Positions 1-4,837 of a DNA stretch of 5,762 nucleotides are shown in pieces. Below the pieces are notes generated by a model. That model worked only from the letters and a program-made list of their open reading frames with translations, was not told where the DNA came from and ran no database searches. Origin of the DNA: Bacillota bacterium (GTDB lineage Bacteria; Bacillota; Bacilli; Bacillales_B; DSM-18226). The position numbers were made by a program, and so were the translations under genes. Each line of letters opens with the position of its first letter. Position 1 is the first letter of the stretch. The stretch covers positions 1 through 5,762 of the forward strand of contig JAUZQA010000286.1 of assembly GCA_030705665.1 (NCBI GenBank), written 5' to 3'.

Positions 1-192
1 ACCAAAACCACCATGCTCTTCTGGTAATAAAAGACTGTCAATACCTATTTCAGCCAGTTCTTTTACAAATCTTTCCGGGTACTTACTGTTGGCATCACAG
101 TCTGCAAAGTAACTGTCCCAGTTTTCTCTGGCCATTAGCTCTCGAATACCCTTTACTAGTAATTCCTGCTCGTCTGTAAGTCTAAAATCCAT
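1..192 (-). CDS. caiA: Acyl-CoA dehydrogenase, CaiA-like (crotonobetainyl-CoA reductase), 3'-truncated by window edge
   Basis: The visible 64 residues begin [20 protein letters not shown] and continue through [20 protein letters not shown] to EEHGGFG. From memory this matches the N-terminus of E. coli CaiA almost position for position, including the RELMA.ENW and YPERFVK segments. CaiA is a soluble FAD enzyme of the acyl-CoA dehydrogenase family. It works with electron-transfer flavoproteins to reduce crotonobetainyl-CoA to gamma-butyrobetainyl-CoA during anaerobic carnitine use. Only the N-terminal helical domain is visible; the FAD-binding and catalytic regions lie beyond the edge. The start at 192 is chosen because it aligns with CaiA and has GGGAGG 8 nt upstream. 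The reading frame stays open upstream to a stop at about 382-384, and an ATG at 240 would add 16 residues but lacks a ribosome binding site. A sigma-54 promoter lies 139 bp upstream. A general short-chain acyl-CoA dehydrogenase is the main alternative. Confidence 0.85.
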   Translation of the reverse strand, partial: MDFRLTDEQELLVKGIRELMARENWDSYFADCDANSKYPERFVKELAEIGIDSLLLPEEHGGFG

Positions 193-262
193 TATTTCGC
201 CCTCCCAATATTTTTTGAATTCTTTGTCATTGCTCCCCATTCGAGGAACTCTGCAATTCTTA

Positions 263-304
263 CTAACGAAGTTTGGCAGTACCTTTTTTGACAAGAGAAA
301 CCAT
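263..304 (-). CDS. Possible 13-residue leader peptide in the caiA 5' UTR
   Basis: ATG at 304 opens a short frame, [13 protein letters not shown], ending at TAG. It has an AAGGA ribosome binding site (311-315) 6 nt upstream. It starts 16 nt after the transcription start predicted from the sigma-54 promoter (about 320), the same distance as the short ORF before the MFS gene. It ends 70 nt before caiA, so it is not directly coupled. Just after it starts there is a run of six A; shifting frame there would enter the frame that runs into caiA. It may be a leader peptide or only a conserved initially transcribed sequence. The frame is too short to judge coding potential. Confidence 0.3.
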   Translation of the reverse strand: MVSLVKKGTAKLR

Positions 305-330
305 GTTTTTTCCTTGTCGACTATATATAA

Positions 331-346
331 TGCAAGTACTGTGCCA
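331..346 (-). promoter_or_regulatory. Sigma-54 (-24/-12) promoter of caiA
   Basis: On the minus strand TGGCAC (346-341), five bases, then TTGCA (335-331) matches the sigma-54 consensus TGGCAC-N5-TTGC at every conserved base and with the right spacing. Transcription is predicted to start near 320, giving a leader of about 128 nt. Sigma-54 promoters need an ATP-dependent enhancer-binding activator, and candidate sites lie 101-189 bp further upstream. Confidence 0.9.
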
Positions 347-351
347 GATCC

Positions 352-378
352 CGTGTAAAAGAAAATGATTTTTACGCG
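352..378. repeat. Inverted repeat just upstream of the caiA -24 element
   Basis: Arms CGTGTAAAA (352-360) and TTTTACGCG (370-378) pair at 8 of 9 positions around a 9-nt spacer. It sits 6 bp beyond the -24 box, between promoter and enhancer. The corresponding place upstream of the MFS gene holds a different hairpin with a related TACGCG-AATTT core. It may bind a second regulator or be a degraded terminator-like hairpin. Confidence 0.5.
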
Positions 379-446
379 AATTTATGCCTTAAATGTGGGG
401 TTTGAAATTAAATAAGGAAAACAAAATAAGCTCAAAATTCGTTGCT

Positions 447-535
447 GTCAAAATTTTTTTACATGTAAAATATTTTTGTAGGCCTCTGATCGGTTGTCAT
501 CGAGAGGGTGATATAGTATGTAAAAAATTTTTGAC
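447..535. promoter_or_regulatory. Upstream activator array for caiA: three 16-bp palindromic sites
   Basis: Three related sites are visible: GTCAAAATTTTTTTAC (447-462), GTAAAATATTTTTGTA (465-480) and GTAAAAAATTTTTGAC (520-535). Each is an approximate inverted repeat of the half-site GTMAAAA. Start-to-start spacings are 18 and 55 bp. The same three sites with identical spacings precede the MFS promoter at 4063-4151. The 101-189 bp distance from the -24 box is typical for enhancer sites of sigma-54 activators. Which activator binds is unknown; none is encoded in the window. Poly-A/T tracts could also contribute intrinsic DNA curvature. Confidence 0.75.
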
Positions 536-652
536 AAGTAGGAGACACTTCCGAACATATAAAGGTTCAGGACGACATTTTTGTTGAATTTAAAATGTGT
601 AAATTTGGTGAAAATACTTTGGAGGGTTAAATCTAAATGAAGCTATACATAG
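536..652. other. Intergenic stretch with no gene recognised
   Basis: This lies between the caiA activator array and the hydrolase terminator. The first 20 bases (ACAA..AGGAGA..CTTC) still resemble the DNA at the same place upstream of the MFS gene. A plus-strand GGAGGG (621-626) sits 10 nt before an ATG at 637, but the 32-codon frame runs through the terminator hairpin and I do not call it a gene. Confidence 0.5.
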
Positions 653-689
653 AAAAAACGACAGGTTTTCTTCTTTCTACCTGTCGTTT
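653..689 (-). terminator. Rho-independent terminator of the MFS-hydrolase unit
   Basis: An 11-bp perfect stem, AAACGACAGGT (656-666) with ACCTGTCGTTT (679-689), encloses a 12-nt loop. Read on the minus strand it runs into six T (658-653). It lies about 70 nt beyond the hydrolase stop codon, so it ends that transcript before the caiA control region. On the plus strand the T-run comes only after a gap, so it is mainly a minus-strand terminator. Confidence 0.88.
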
Positions 690-758
690 GGCTGAATATA
701 TTTTTTTAAACTGTCATTCTATGGATCATCGCTAAAAAATTTCATAGATACCTGTTCA

Positions 759-2507
759 TTAGCTCTTTATCGGAATAATCGGCAATATCAAATGAGAAGG
801 ATATTTCTCATTATGATAAATCATTTGCTGTGCTTTCACAGCCTCTTTACTCTCATGCATTGATTTCCCGGTATTTGAATTTGGCGCATACTGAGGAAAG
901 CTGCTCGAAGAAATTTCCAGCGTGATTTGATGCCCCGGCAAAAACACATTGCTTGTTGCCCAAAGATCGATTTCATATGCAACAATTTCCCCATTCAATT
1001 CCTTTTCAGGCTTATTGCCGTTTCGATATTTTGCATTCACAATTCCTTCTGTTAATATGATTGCCCTTCCATCAGGAGCAGTATTCACAAGCTTGGCAGT
1101 GAAATCGGTATCCTTTGCATCTGTTGAAGCCCATAGCTTTACTTTTATCGGTCCTGTCACTTCCATTGCTTCTGTTAACGGGTTTGATGAATAGACTAGT
1201 ACATCTTCTCTTTCTTCATTCAAGCTTTGATCAATCGGACCGTTGCCCATGGCCAACGATGCCGCAAATAATGTACCTCCGCCTTTTGTCGGTACCGGAT
1301 GGGTCGGATCATAAATATAATGATCTGTCTCCTCGTCTTCAGGCTGAATTATTGAAAGATGGCCATCACCATTTTTTGTATTTGCTTGTCCCTTGCTGTG
1401 CAAATAAAAATTCGTATATTGGGTTCTTTCAAGCGGCCATTCCATTTCATCCCGCCATTCATTGACTCCCATGACAAAAATTTTAACAGGTGCCTCTGCT
1501 TCTAAACCAGTATCCATTCCTTTTAACCAATGGTTAAACCAGCGAATGTGGAGGTCCGTAATATTTTCCTCCAAATCAATCCAATCACCAGAAGCATGTA
1601 CCCCAAAGGAGCATTCACCTTGCACAGATGCAAAGTATCCATGCCCCCATGGCCCGACAATCAGTTTTTGATGTTTTCCCGTTTTTGTCATTTCCACATA
1701 ATTCGTTAATGTCGGGCCGGTAAAACAATCATACCAGCCACTTAAATGAAAGGCCGGTACATCCAATTTCGGGTATTTGTCGGCAATGCTCGACTCCTTC
1801 CAATAATCTTCATCTTCTATTGGATGGGATAATTCTTCAAAAAAGTAACCCGCTACACCAAGTTCTTTCAATGGAGGCCATTGATTAACCGGAGCAAGGT
1901 TGTACAAATTTTCTATGTTATTAAGACTGGCGGCAAGCTTCCGGATGGCCTTTTTTCTTTCCTGCGGGTTTTCGTGTTTTCGCTTCAGCAAATCAGGAGC
2001 GATTGACTCGAGTGACCACGTTTCTGACAAACCTGTCAGGTAAACACCATTCCGGTAATTAAATCCATTTCTCAGATCATTTAACGTCATTGCTGGAAAT
2101 ATAGCATCCAAGTGAGGAGGCTTCTGTACTGCTGCCATAAGCTGCGTATACCCATAATAGGACATGCCAAACATGCCAATTTTTCCTGTTGAAAACGGAA
2201 GTGCTGCTGCCCATTCTACGGTATCATATCCATCATTTGCTTCCTGTTTAAATGATTGGAATTCTCCTTCCGACTGAAATCGGCCCCTGACATCTTGAAT
2301 AATCACGACGAATCCATTTTCCACGAGTCGATTCGTGTCTAAATACCGATGTGAATAATGCGGCAAGTCTTTACTGTAAGGAAGCCTTGTTAACAAAATT
2401 GGAAAAGTTCCCTCTTTCTCCGGTCGATAAATATCCGCATAAAGGACGACACCATCTCTCATCTTACATGGCACATTTTTTTCAACCAGAATTTTAGTTT
2501 GTTTCAT
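759..2507 (-). CDS. CocE/NonD family alpha/beta hydrolase (peptidase S15-like acyl esterase)
   Basis: This 582-residue protein has the full length and order of the cocaine esterase / X-Pro dipeptidyl-peptidase-like family. An alpha/beta-hydrolase core (about 1-145 and 245-345) is interrupted by a helical cap (about 146-240), and a C-terminal jelly-roll domain follows (about 350-582). The nucleophile motif GMFGMSYYG puts Ser116 at its centre. Asp260 in SGWYDCFTGP and His289 in GPWGHG complete the triad, and Tyr44 in RLPYSK matches the oxyanion-hole tyrosine of CocE. C-terminal hallmarks are FTAKLVNTAPDGRA and FPQYAPNSNTG. No signal peptide is visible, so it is probably cytoplasmic. Members cleave esters or amides; the substrate cannot be read from sequence. 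It lies 58 nt after the MFS gene with no terminator between them, so the two are probably co-transcribed. AGGGTG lies 7 nt before the start. An acyl-ester of carnitine or choline is a contextual guess only. Confidence 0.93.
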   Translation of the reverse strand: MKQTKILVEKNVPCKMRDGVVLYADIYRPEKEGTFPILLTRLPYSKDLPHYSHRYLDTNRLVENGFVVIIQDVRGRFQSEGEFQSFKQEANDGYDTVEWAAALPFSTGKIGMFGMSYYGYTQLMAAVQKPPHLDAIFPAMTLNDLRNGFNYRNGVYLTGLSETWSLESIAPDLLKRKHENPQERKKAIRKLAASLNNIENLYNLAPVNQWPPLKELGVAGYFFEELSHPIEDEDYWKESSIADKYPKLDVPAFHLSGWYDCFTGPTLTNYVEMTKTGKHQKLIVGPWGHGYFASVQGECSFGVHASGDWIDLEENITDLHIRWFNHWLKGMDTGLEAEAPVKIFVMGVNEWRDEMEWPLERTQYTNFYLHSKGQANTKNGDGHLSIIQPEDEETDHYIYDPTHPVPTKGGGTLFAASLAMGNGPIDQSLNEEREDVLVYSSNPLTEAMEVTGPIKVKLWASTDAKDTDFTAKLVNTAPDGRAIILTEGIVNAKYRNGNKPEKELNGEIVAYEIDLWATSNVFLPGHQITLEISSSSFPQYAPNSNTGKSMHESKEAVKAQQMIYHNEKYPSHLILPIIPIKS

Positions 2508-2565
2508 GAGTTAACACCCTATTTTCTGATAGTTTTCATCTTGCATTATGCCGCTGTGAAATCTT

Positions 2566-3813
2566 TTATTCCTTTAGCTTTATTTTTTTAGATTCTCTCC
2601 AAACAAGTAAACTAAATAATACTACCATTGCTAATAATCCAAACTGAAGCATGTAAACTGTGTGATAACCAGAAGAAATAATTTTTCCAGCTTTATCTGT
2701 GATCATTCCTGCTACTAGTTGGGGCATATATATATCCGAAGAGTATGCAATTAATGAAATTATCCCAGAAGCTGTACCTAAAATATGGTCAGGTATTCCT
2801 GCTTCACCAATTTGGCCAAAATAAATTGCACGAGCACCAAGTTGCAAGAATGCTATCGCCAATACGACAATCATAGCTGGCATAACATAAGATGTACTTT
2901 TTGGTAAAAGCATAATTGCCGCAACAAATACTGCTTCAACAATCGCTGTTGCTAGTAATGTTTTACCTGTAGATTTAAATCTAGATACAACAAATACTAA
3001 TGCTGGACCAGCTATTAAACCAAGTCCGTTTGTACGGAATACTGCAATAAACGATGCTTGTTCATTAGACATTCCGTAAGTGTTTGTTAATAATTGGTTA
3101 AATACACTTGTTGTTGTAAGTAATGAATAGAAAGCAAACACAACAAGTCCTGCATACCATAATCCTGGTATTTTTATCGCTTCTATTACTCTTGAAAATT
3201 TGAATTTTGCATTTTCATCGTCTTCGCCTTCTAGAATATCAATATCTTTAAATAAGAGCACATATAAAACGCCTATTATTGCTGTAATTATTGCTAAGAC
3301 AATTAACCCAGATTGAATTCCACTACTTGTATTACCAATGATTTTTACAAGTATAGTGTTTACAACAATTCCACCAAGTCCTACGAATGTATAGGTAAAT
3401 CCAAAAGACTTCGTTTGATTTTCTAAACCACCAGCTCTTGCTACCGAAGTAATCCATGGTGACCAGAATGTTAAAATTGTAGTAAATCCCAATGCAATAT
3501 AAATAATTTTTAATACACTAATATCCGTTACAAATGCACTTACTAGAATTAGCGCTGTTGTTGTGATATATGAGAAAATCGACAATCTCTTTGGTCCAAA
3601 AATATCAACTAAAATACCAGATGGAACATACGTAATTAAAGCTATAATTCCATATATGCCAACTAACCCAGCCAATGTTGTTAAGTCAGTGTGGTATCTA
3701 CCAAGCATTTGATTGCCCCATGTGTAATATAAGTACGGCAGTACATAAATTGTAGGGTTGGCAAAACCAAGTACTATCAATCTTGCAAAATACTTCGTTT
3801 GACTAATTTTCAT
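2566..3813 (-). CDS. MFS transporter, YihN/YqcE-like, substrate unknown
   Basis: A 415-residue, very hydrophobic protein with about 12 predicted membrane segments in two halves. The halves are joined by a charged cytoplasmic loop near residues 189-213 (DIDILEGEDDEN). The loop after helix 2 carries the MFS signature GILVDIFGPKR (66-76). The N-terminal NPTIYVLPYLYY and the late GEAGIPDHILGTASG and SSDIYMPQLVAGMITD segments resemble, from memory, the YihN/YqcE-type MFS group, whose substrates are poorly known. The gene follows its own sigma-54 promoter and activator array and is followed by the hydrolase. Co-control with caiA suggests import or exchange of carnitine, crotonobetaine, gamma-butyrobetaine or a precursor, in place of a CaiT-type antiporter; this is inference. 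A modest AGGG lies 8 nt before the ATG, and that ATG overlaps the stop of a short upstream ORF as ATGA, so coupled translation is possible. Confidence 0.92.
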   Translation of the reverse strand: MKISQTKYFARLIVLGFANPTIYVLPYLYYTWGNQMLGRYHTDLTTLAGLVGIYGIIALITYVPSGILVDIFGPKRLSIFSYITTTALILVSAFVTDISVLKIIYIALGFTTILTFWSPWITSVARAGGLENQTKSFGFTYTFVGLGGIVVNTILVKIIGNTSSGIQSGLIVLAIITAIIGVLYVLLFKDIDILEGEDDENAKFKFSRVIEAIKIPGLWYAGLVVFAFYSLLTTTSVFNQLLTNTYGMSNEQASFIAVFRTNGLGLIAGPALVFVVSRFKSTGKTLLATAIVEAVFVAAIMLLPKSTSYVMPAMIVVLAIAFLQLGARAIYFGQIGEAGIPDHILGTASGIISLIAYSSDIYMPQLVAGMITDKAGKIISSGYHTVYMLQFGLLAMVVLFSLLVWRESKKIKLKE

Positions 3814-3908
3814 AATATTTTCCCTGCCTTTTTTTGTTTGTATTTTCTTCCCATTTTAAAATTCTTAAATCCCACCTCCTTTTCTACTAAATACAAAAAC
3901 AAATCCAT
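3810..3908 (-). CDS. Possible 32-residue upstream ORF coupled to the MFS gene
   Basis: ATG at 3908 opens a frame beginning MDLFLYLVEKEVGFKNFK and ending KQKKAGKIL. Its TGA overlaps the MFS ATG (ATGA). It starts 16 nt after the predicted sigma-54 transcription start (about 3924), with a weak AAAGAG 5 nt upstream. Inside it, at 3873-3883, is a very strong AAAAGGAGGTG Shine-Dalgarno-like stretch with no well-spaced start codon. An internal ATG at 3854 lies 20 nt beyond and would give 14 residues. The product would have a short hydrophobic start and a lysine-rich tail. It resembles no family I know. It could be a leader peptide that sets MFS translation, or a chance frame. Confidence 0.35.
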   Translation of the reverse strand: MDLFLYLVEKEVGFKNFKMGRKYKQKKAGKIL

Positions 3909-3934
3909 GGTTTCTCTTTGTCAAACTTATATAA

Positions 3935-3950
3935 TGCAAAAACCATGCCA
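3935..3950 (-). promoter_or_regulatory. Sigma-54 (-24/-12) promoter of the MFS-hydrolase unit
   Basis: On the minus strand TGGCAT (3950-3945), five bases, then TTGCA (3939-3935) matches the sigma-54 consensus at all but the last base of the -24 box. The invariant GG and GC doublets are correctly spaced. Transcription should start near 3924, giving a leader of about 111 nt. The similarity to the caiA promoter continues downstream (TTGCATTATATA, then GACAA and CATGG). Confidence 0.88.
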
Positions 3951-3976
3951 GGCGTTCGATCCATTTCGTATCAAAG

Positions 3977-4012
3977 AAAAAGAGTTCTACGCGGAATTTC
4001 CGCCTCTTTTTT
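3977..4012 (+). terminator. Terminator-like hairpin between the MFS enhancer and promoter
   Basis: The inner stem GCGGA/TCCGC (3991-3995, 3999-4003) is flanked by AAAAAGAG (3977-3984) and CTCTTTTT (4004-4011). A plus-strand transcript would fold into a hairpin ending in six T, with a 6-nt bulge on one side. No plus-strand gene precedes it. It could block stray transcription, or bind a regulator through the palindrome GCGGAATTTCCGC. The caiA control region has a related but degraded sequence at 370-388. Confidence 0.4.
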
Positions 4013-4062
4013 GTGTTTTTTCATAAAATGAGAAAAATAAAATGAACTCTTTAATTGTTATT

Positions 4063-4151
4063 GTTAAATTTTTTTTACAAGTAAAAAATTTTTGATGGCC
4101 TTTTTTGGCTTGCCTTCGAGATTGTTTTGTAATGCGTAAAAATTTTTTGAC
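4063..4151. promoter_or_regulatory. Upstream activator array for the MFS unit: three 16-bp palindromic sites
   Basis: The sites are GTTAAATTTTTTTTAC (4063-4078), GTAAAAAATTTTTGAT (4081-4096) and GTAAAAATTTTTTGAC (4136-4151). Start-to-start spacings of 18 and 55 bp equal those of the caiA array exactly. The nearest site is 113 bp from the -24 box, 12 bp more than at caiA, roughly one helical turn. DNA between and just beyond the sites is also similar (GGCCT, TCGAGA, AGGAGA, CTTC). The array lies between this promoter and a plus-strand sigma-54 promoter at 4385, so it might serve both. Confidence 0.75.
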
Positions 4152-4235
4152 AAAAAGGAGAATCTTCTTAATGCATACGGAACCATATTGGGCTTTTTTA
4201 AACTGATGATTTGAAAAAATCTTTCCATTGATAAA

Positions 4236-4263
4236 TTTCCGGATATTTGTTAACATCCGGAAA
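4236..4263. repeat. Inverted repeat TTTCCGGAT-N10-ATCCGGAAA
   Basis: A perfect 9-bp inverted repeat (4236-4244 and 4255-4263) surrounds a 10-nt spacer containing GTTAAC. Neither side has a T-run, so it is not an intrinsic terminator. It lies between the activator array and the plus-strand sigma-54 promoter, so an operator is plausible. No owner is known. Confidence 0.55.
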
Positions 4264-4384
4264 GATGTTCGCCCTCATATGAAAAAAATTCGCCAAACCA
4301 TCCATCTGAGGGAATCTAAAACACTTACAAACTGTAAAGTTTTAAATTTTATCTAGAATTCTAAAAACAACCCTTTGGGGCTAT

Positions 4385-4400
4385 TGGCATGAAAATTGCA
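4385..4400 (+). promoter_or_regulatory. Third sigma-54 promoter, plus strand
   Basis: TGGCAT (4385-4390), five bases, then TTGCA (4396-4400) has the same boxes and spacing as the MFS promoter. Similarity continues as TTGCATTA and, about 10 bases into the transcript, GAAAC and CATGG. The predicted start is near 4411. Its first target is a short transcript ending at 4499; sigL would need read-through. No close copy of the 16-bp activator site lies nearby; the nearest is 234 bp upstream at 4151. Confidence 0.68.
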
Positions 4401-4410
4401 TTACTACTAT

Positions 4411-4499
4411 ACTGAAACACATGGATATATGCATCATGCTTTGACTATCTTGCTTATTCCAAAAAACCTCTTCGCATGGGATTTCCCGTGCCTTTTTTT
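4411..4499 (+). ncRNA. Candidate sigma-54-dependent small RNA or sigL leader/attenuator (about 89 nt)
   Basis: A sigma-54 promoter predicts a start near 4411, and an intrinsic terminator ends at 4499. Together they define a transcript of about 89 nt. The only obvious frame within it is a 7-codon MDICIML from ATG 4421, without a ribosome binding site. A single-stranded A- and C-rich stretch (4460-4472) precedes the terminator. It matches no RNA family I recognise. It may be an independent small RNA or an attenuated leader whose read-through reaches sigL. Confidence 0.4.
4474..4499 (+). terminator. Rho-independent terminator, plus strand
   Basis: Stem GCATGGG (4474-4480) pairs with CCCGTGC (4485-4491), including one G-T pair, around the loop ATTT. 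One C and seven T (4493-4499) follow. This is a strong plus-strand intrinsic terminator, although no protein gene precedes it in the window. Confidence 0.8.
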
Positions 4500-4837
4500 C
4501 TTAATAGAATTGTTTTGCAAATACTCTGTTTGATCATTTAAAAGATGCTATCTAATCAATGCGGTTTATCTAAAGCCATTTATGGAACCTGGAACGTTTA
4601 ATTTACCAATTATTAGATCGATGAGTTTTTGAAACTTATGAACAATATTTGACATAGCATTAACTTGTATTGCATTTGTAAAAAAATATCCTTCTAATAT
4701 AGATAAACTGAATACAAGTTTTAAAAGGAAGACAAATTTAGCAACTGTGATGTGGATTTCGGGCATCAAGCAGGGACAGCATCTTATTACATCTTACTGT
4801 TTTGCATTCTAAAAAATGGATGAAGGAGGATCTGATC
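4500..4837. other. Leader region of sigL; no gene recognised
   Basis: This 338-nt AT-rich stretch precedes sigL. A 67-codon minus-strand frame here (4566-4769) starts with TTG, has no ribosome binding site and resembles nothing I know. A weak housekeeping promoter is possible: TTGTAA at 4676-4681 and TATAGA at 4698-4703, with 16 bases between. GAAGGAGGA at 4822-4830 is the sigL ribosome binding site. No sigma-54 promoter is seen close to the sigL start. Confidence 0.5.
4662..4720. repeat. Long-range inverted repeat in the sigL leader
   Basis: AACTTGTATT (4662-4671) is perfectly repeated in inverse as AATACAAGTT (4711-4720), 39 nt apart. The repeat encloses the weak candidate housekeeping promoter. 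It could be paired operator half-sites, an RNA stem in a transcript reading through from 4411, or the remnant of a small mobile element; nothing visible decides between these. Confidence 0.45.

Noticed and set aside
447..535. CRISPR-like or mobile-element repeats
   Set aside because: The repeated units are short palindromes at fixed regulatory distances, with no spacers of uniform length, target duplications or transposase.
393..587. 64-codon plus-strand ORF
   Set aside because: It runs across the activator array, has no ribosome binding site and composition that simply reflects the A/T tracts; the equivalent region at 4063-4151 does not keep this frame.
637..735. 32-codon plus-strand frame with GGAGGG upstream
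   Set aside because: It spans the terminator hairpin at 653-689 and no promoter is visible; not a credible gene.
949..1671. Three plus-strand ORFs inside the hydrolase gene
   Set aside because: Antisense shadows of a gene with a complete catalytic triad and family motifs.
2469..2484. Sigma-54-like TGGCAC-N5-TTTCA on the plus strand at the hydrolase start
   Set aside because: The -12 box lacks the G of the essential GC doublet, and it lies in coding sequence facing antisense.
3987..4256. 89-codon minus-strand ORF rich in Lys, Phe and Ile
   Set aside because: It covers the MFS activator array and hairpin, where conservation with the caiA region is at DNA level only; the protein is low-complexity and resembles nothing known.
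4370..4382. CCC-TTT-GGGG mini-hairpin upstream of the third promoter
   Set aside because: Only three base pairs with a three-base loop; too weak to call a terminator.
4566..4769. 67-codon minus-strand ORF before sigL
   Set aside because: TTG start without a ribosome binding site, no recognisable family; probably chance.
4791..4806. TTGCA near the sigL start as a possible -12 box
   Set aside because: No GG-containing -24 element at the required distance (ATCTTA is found there).
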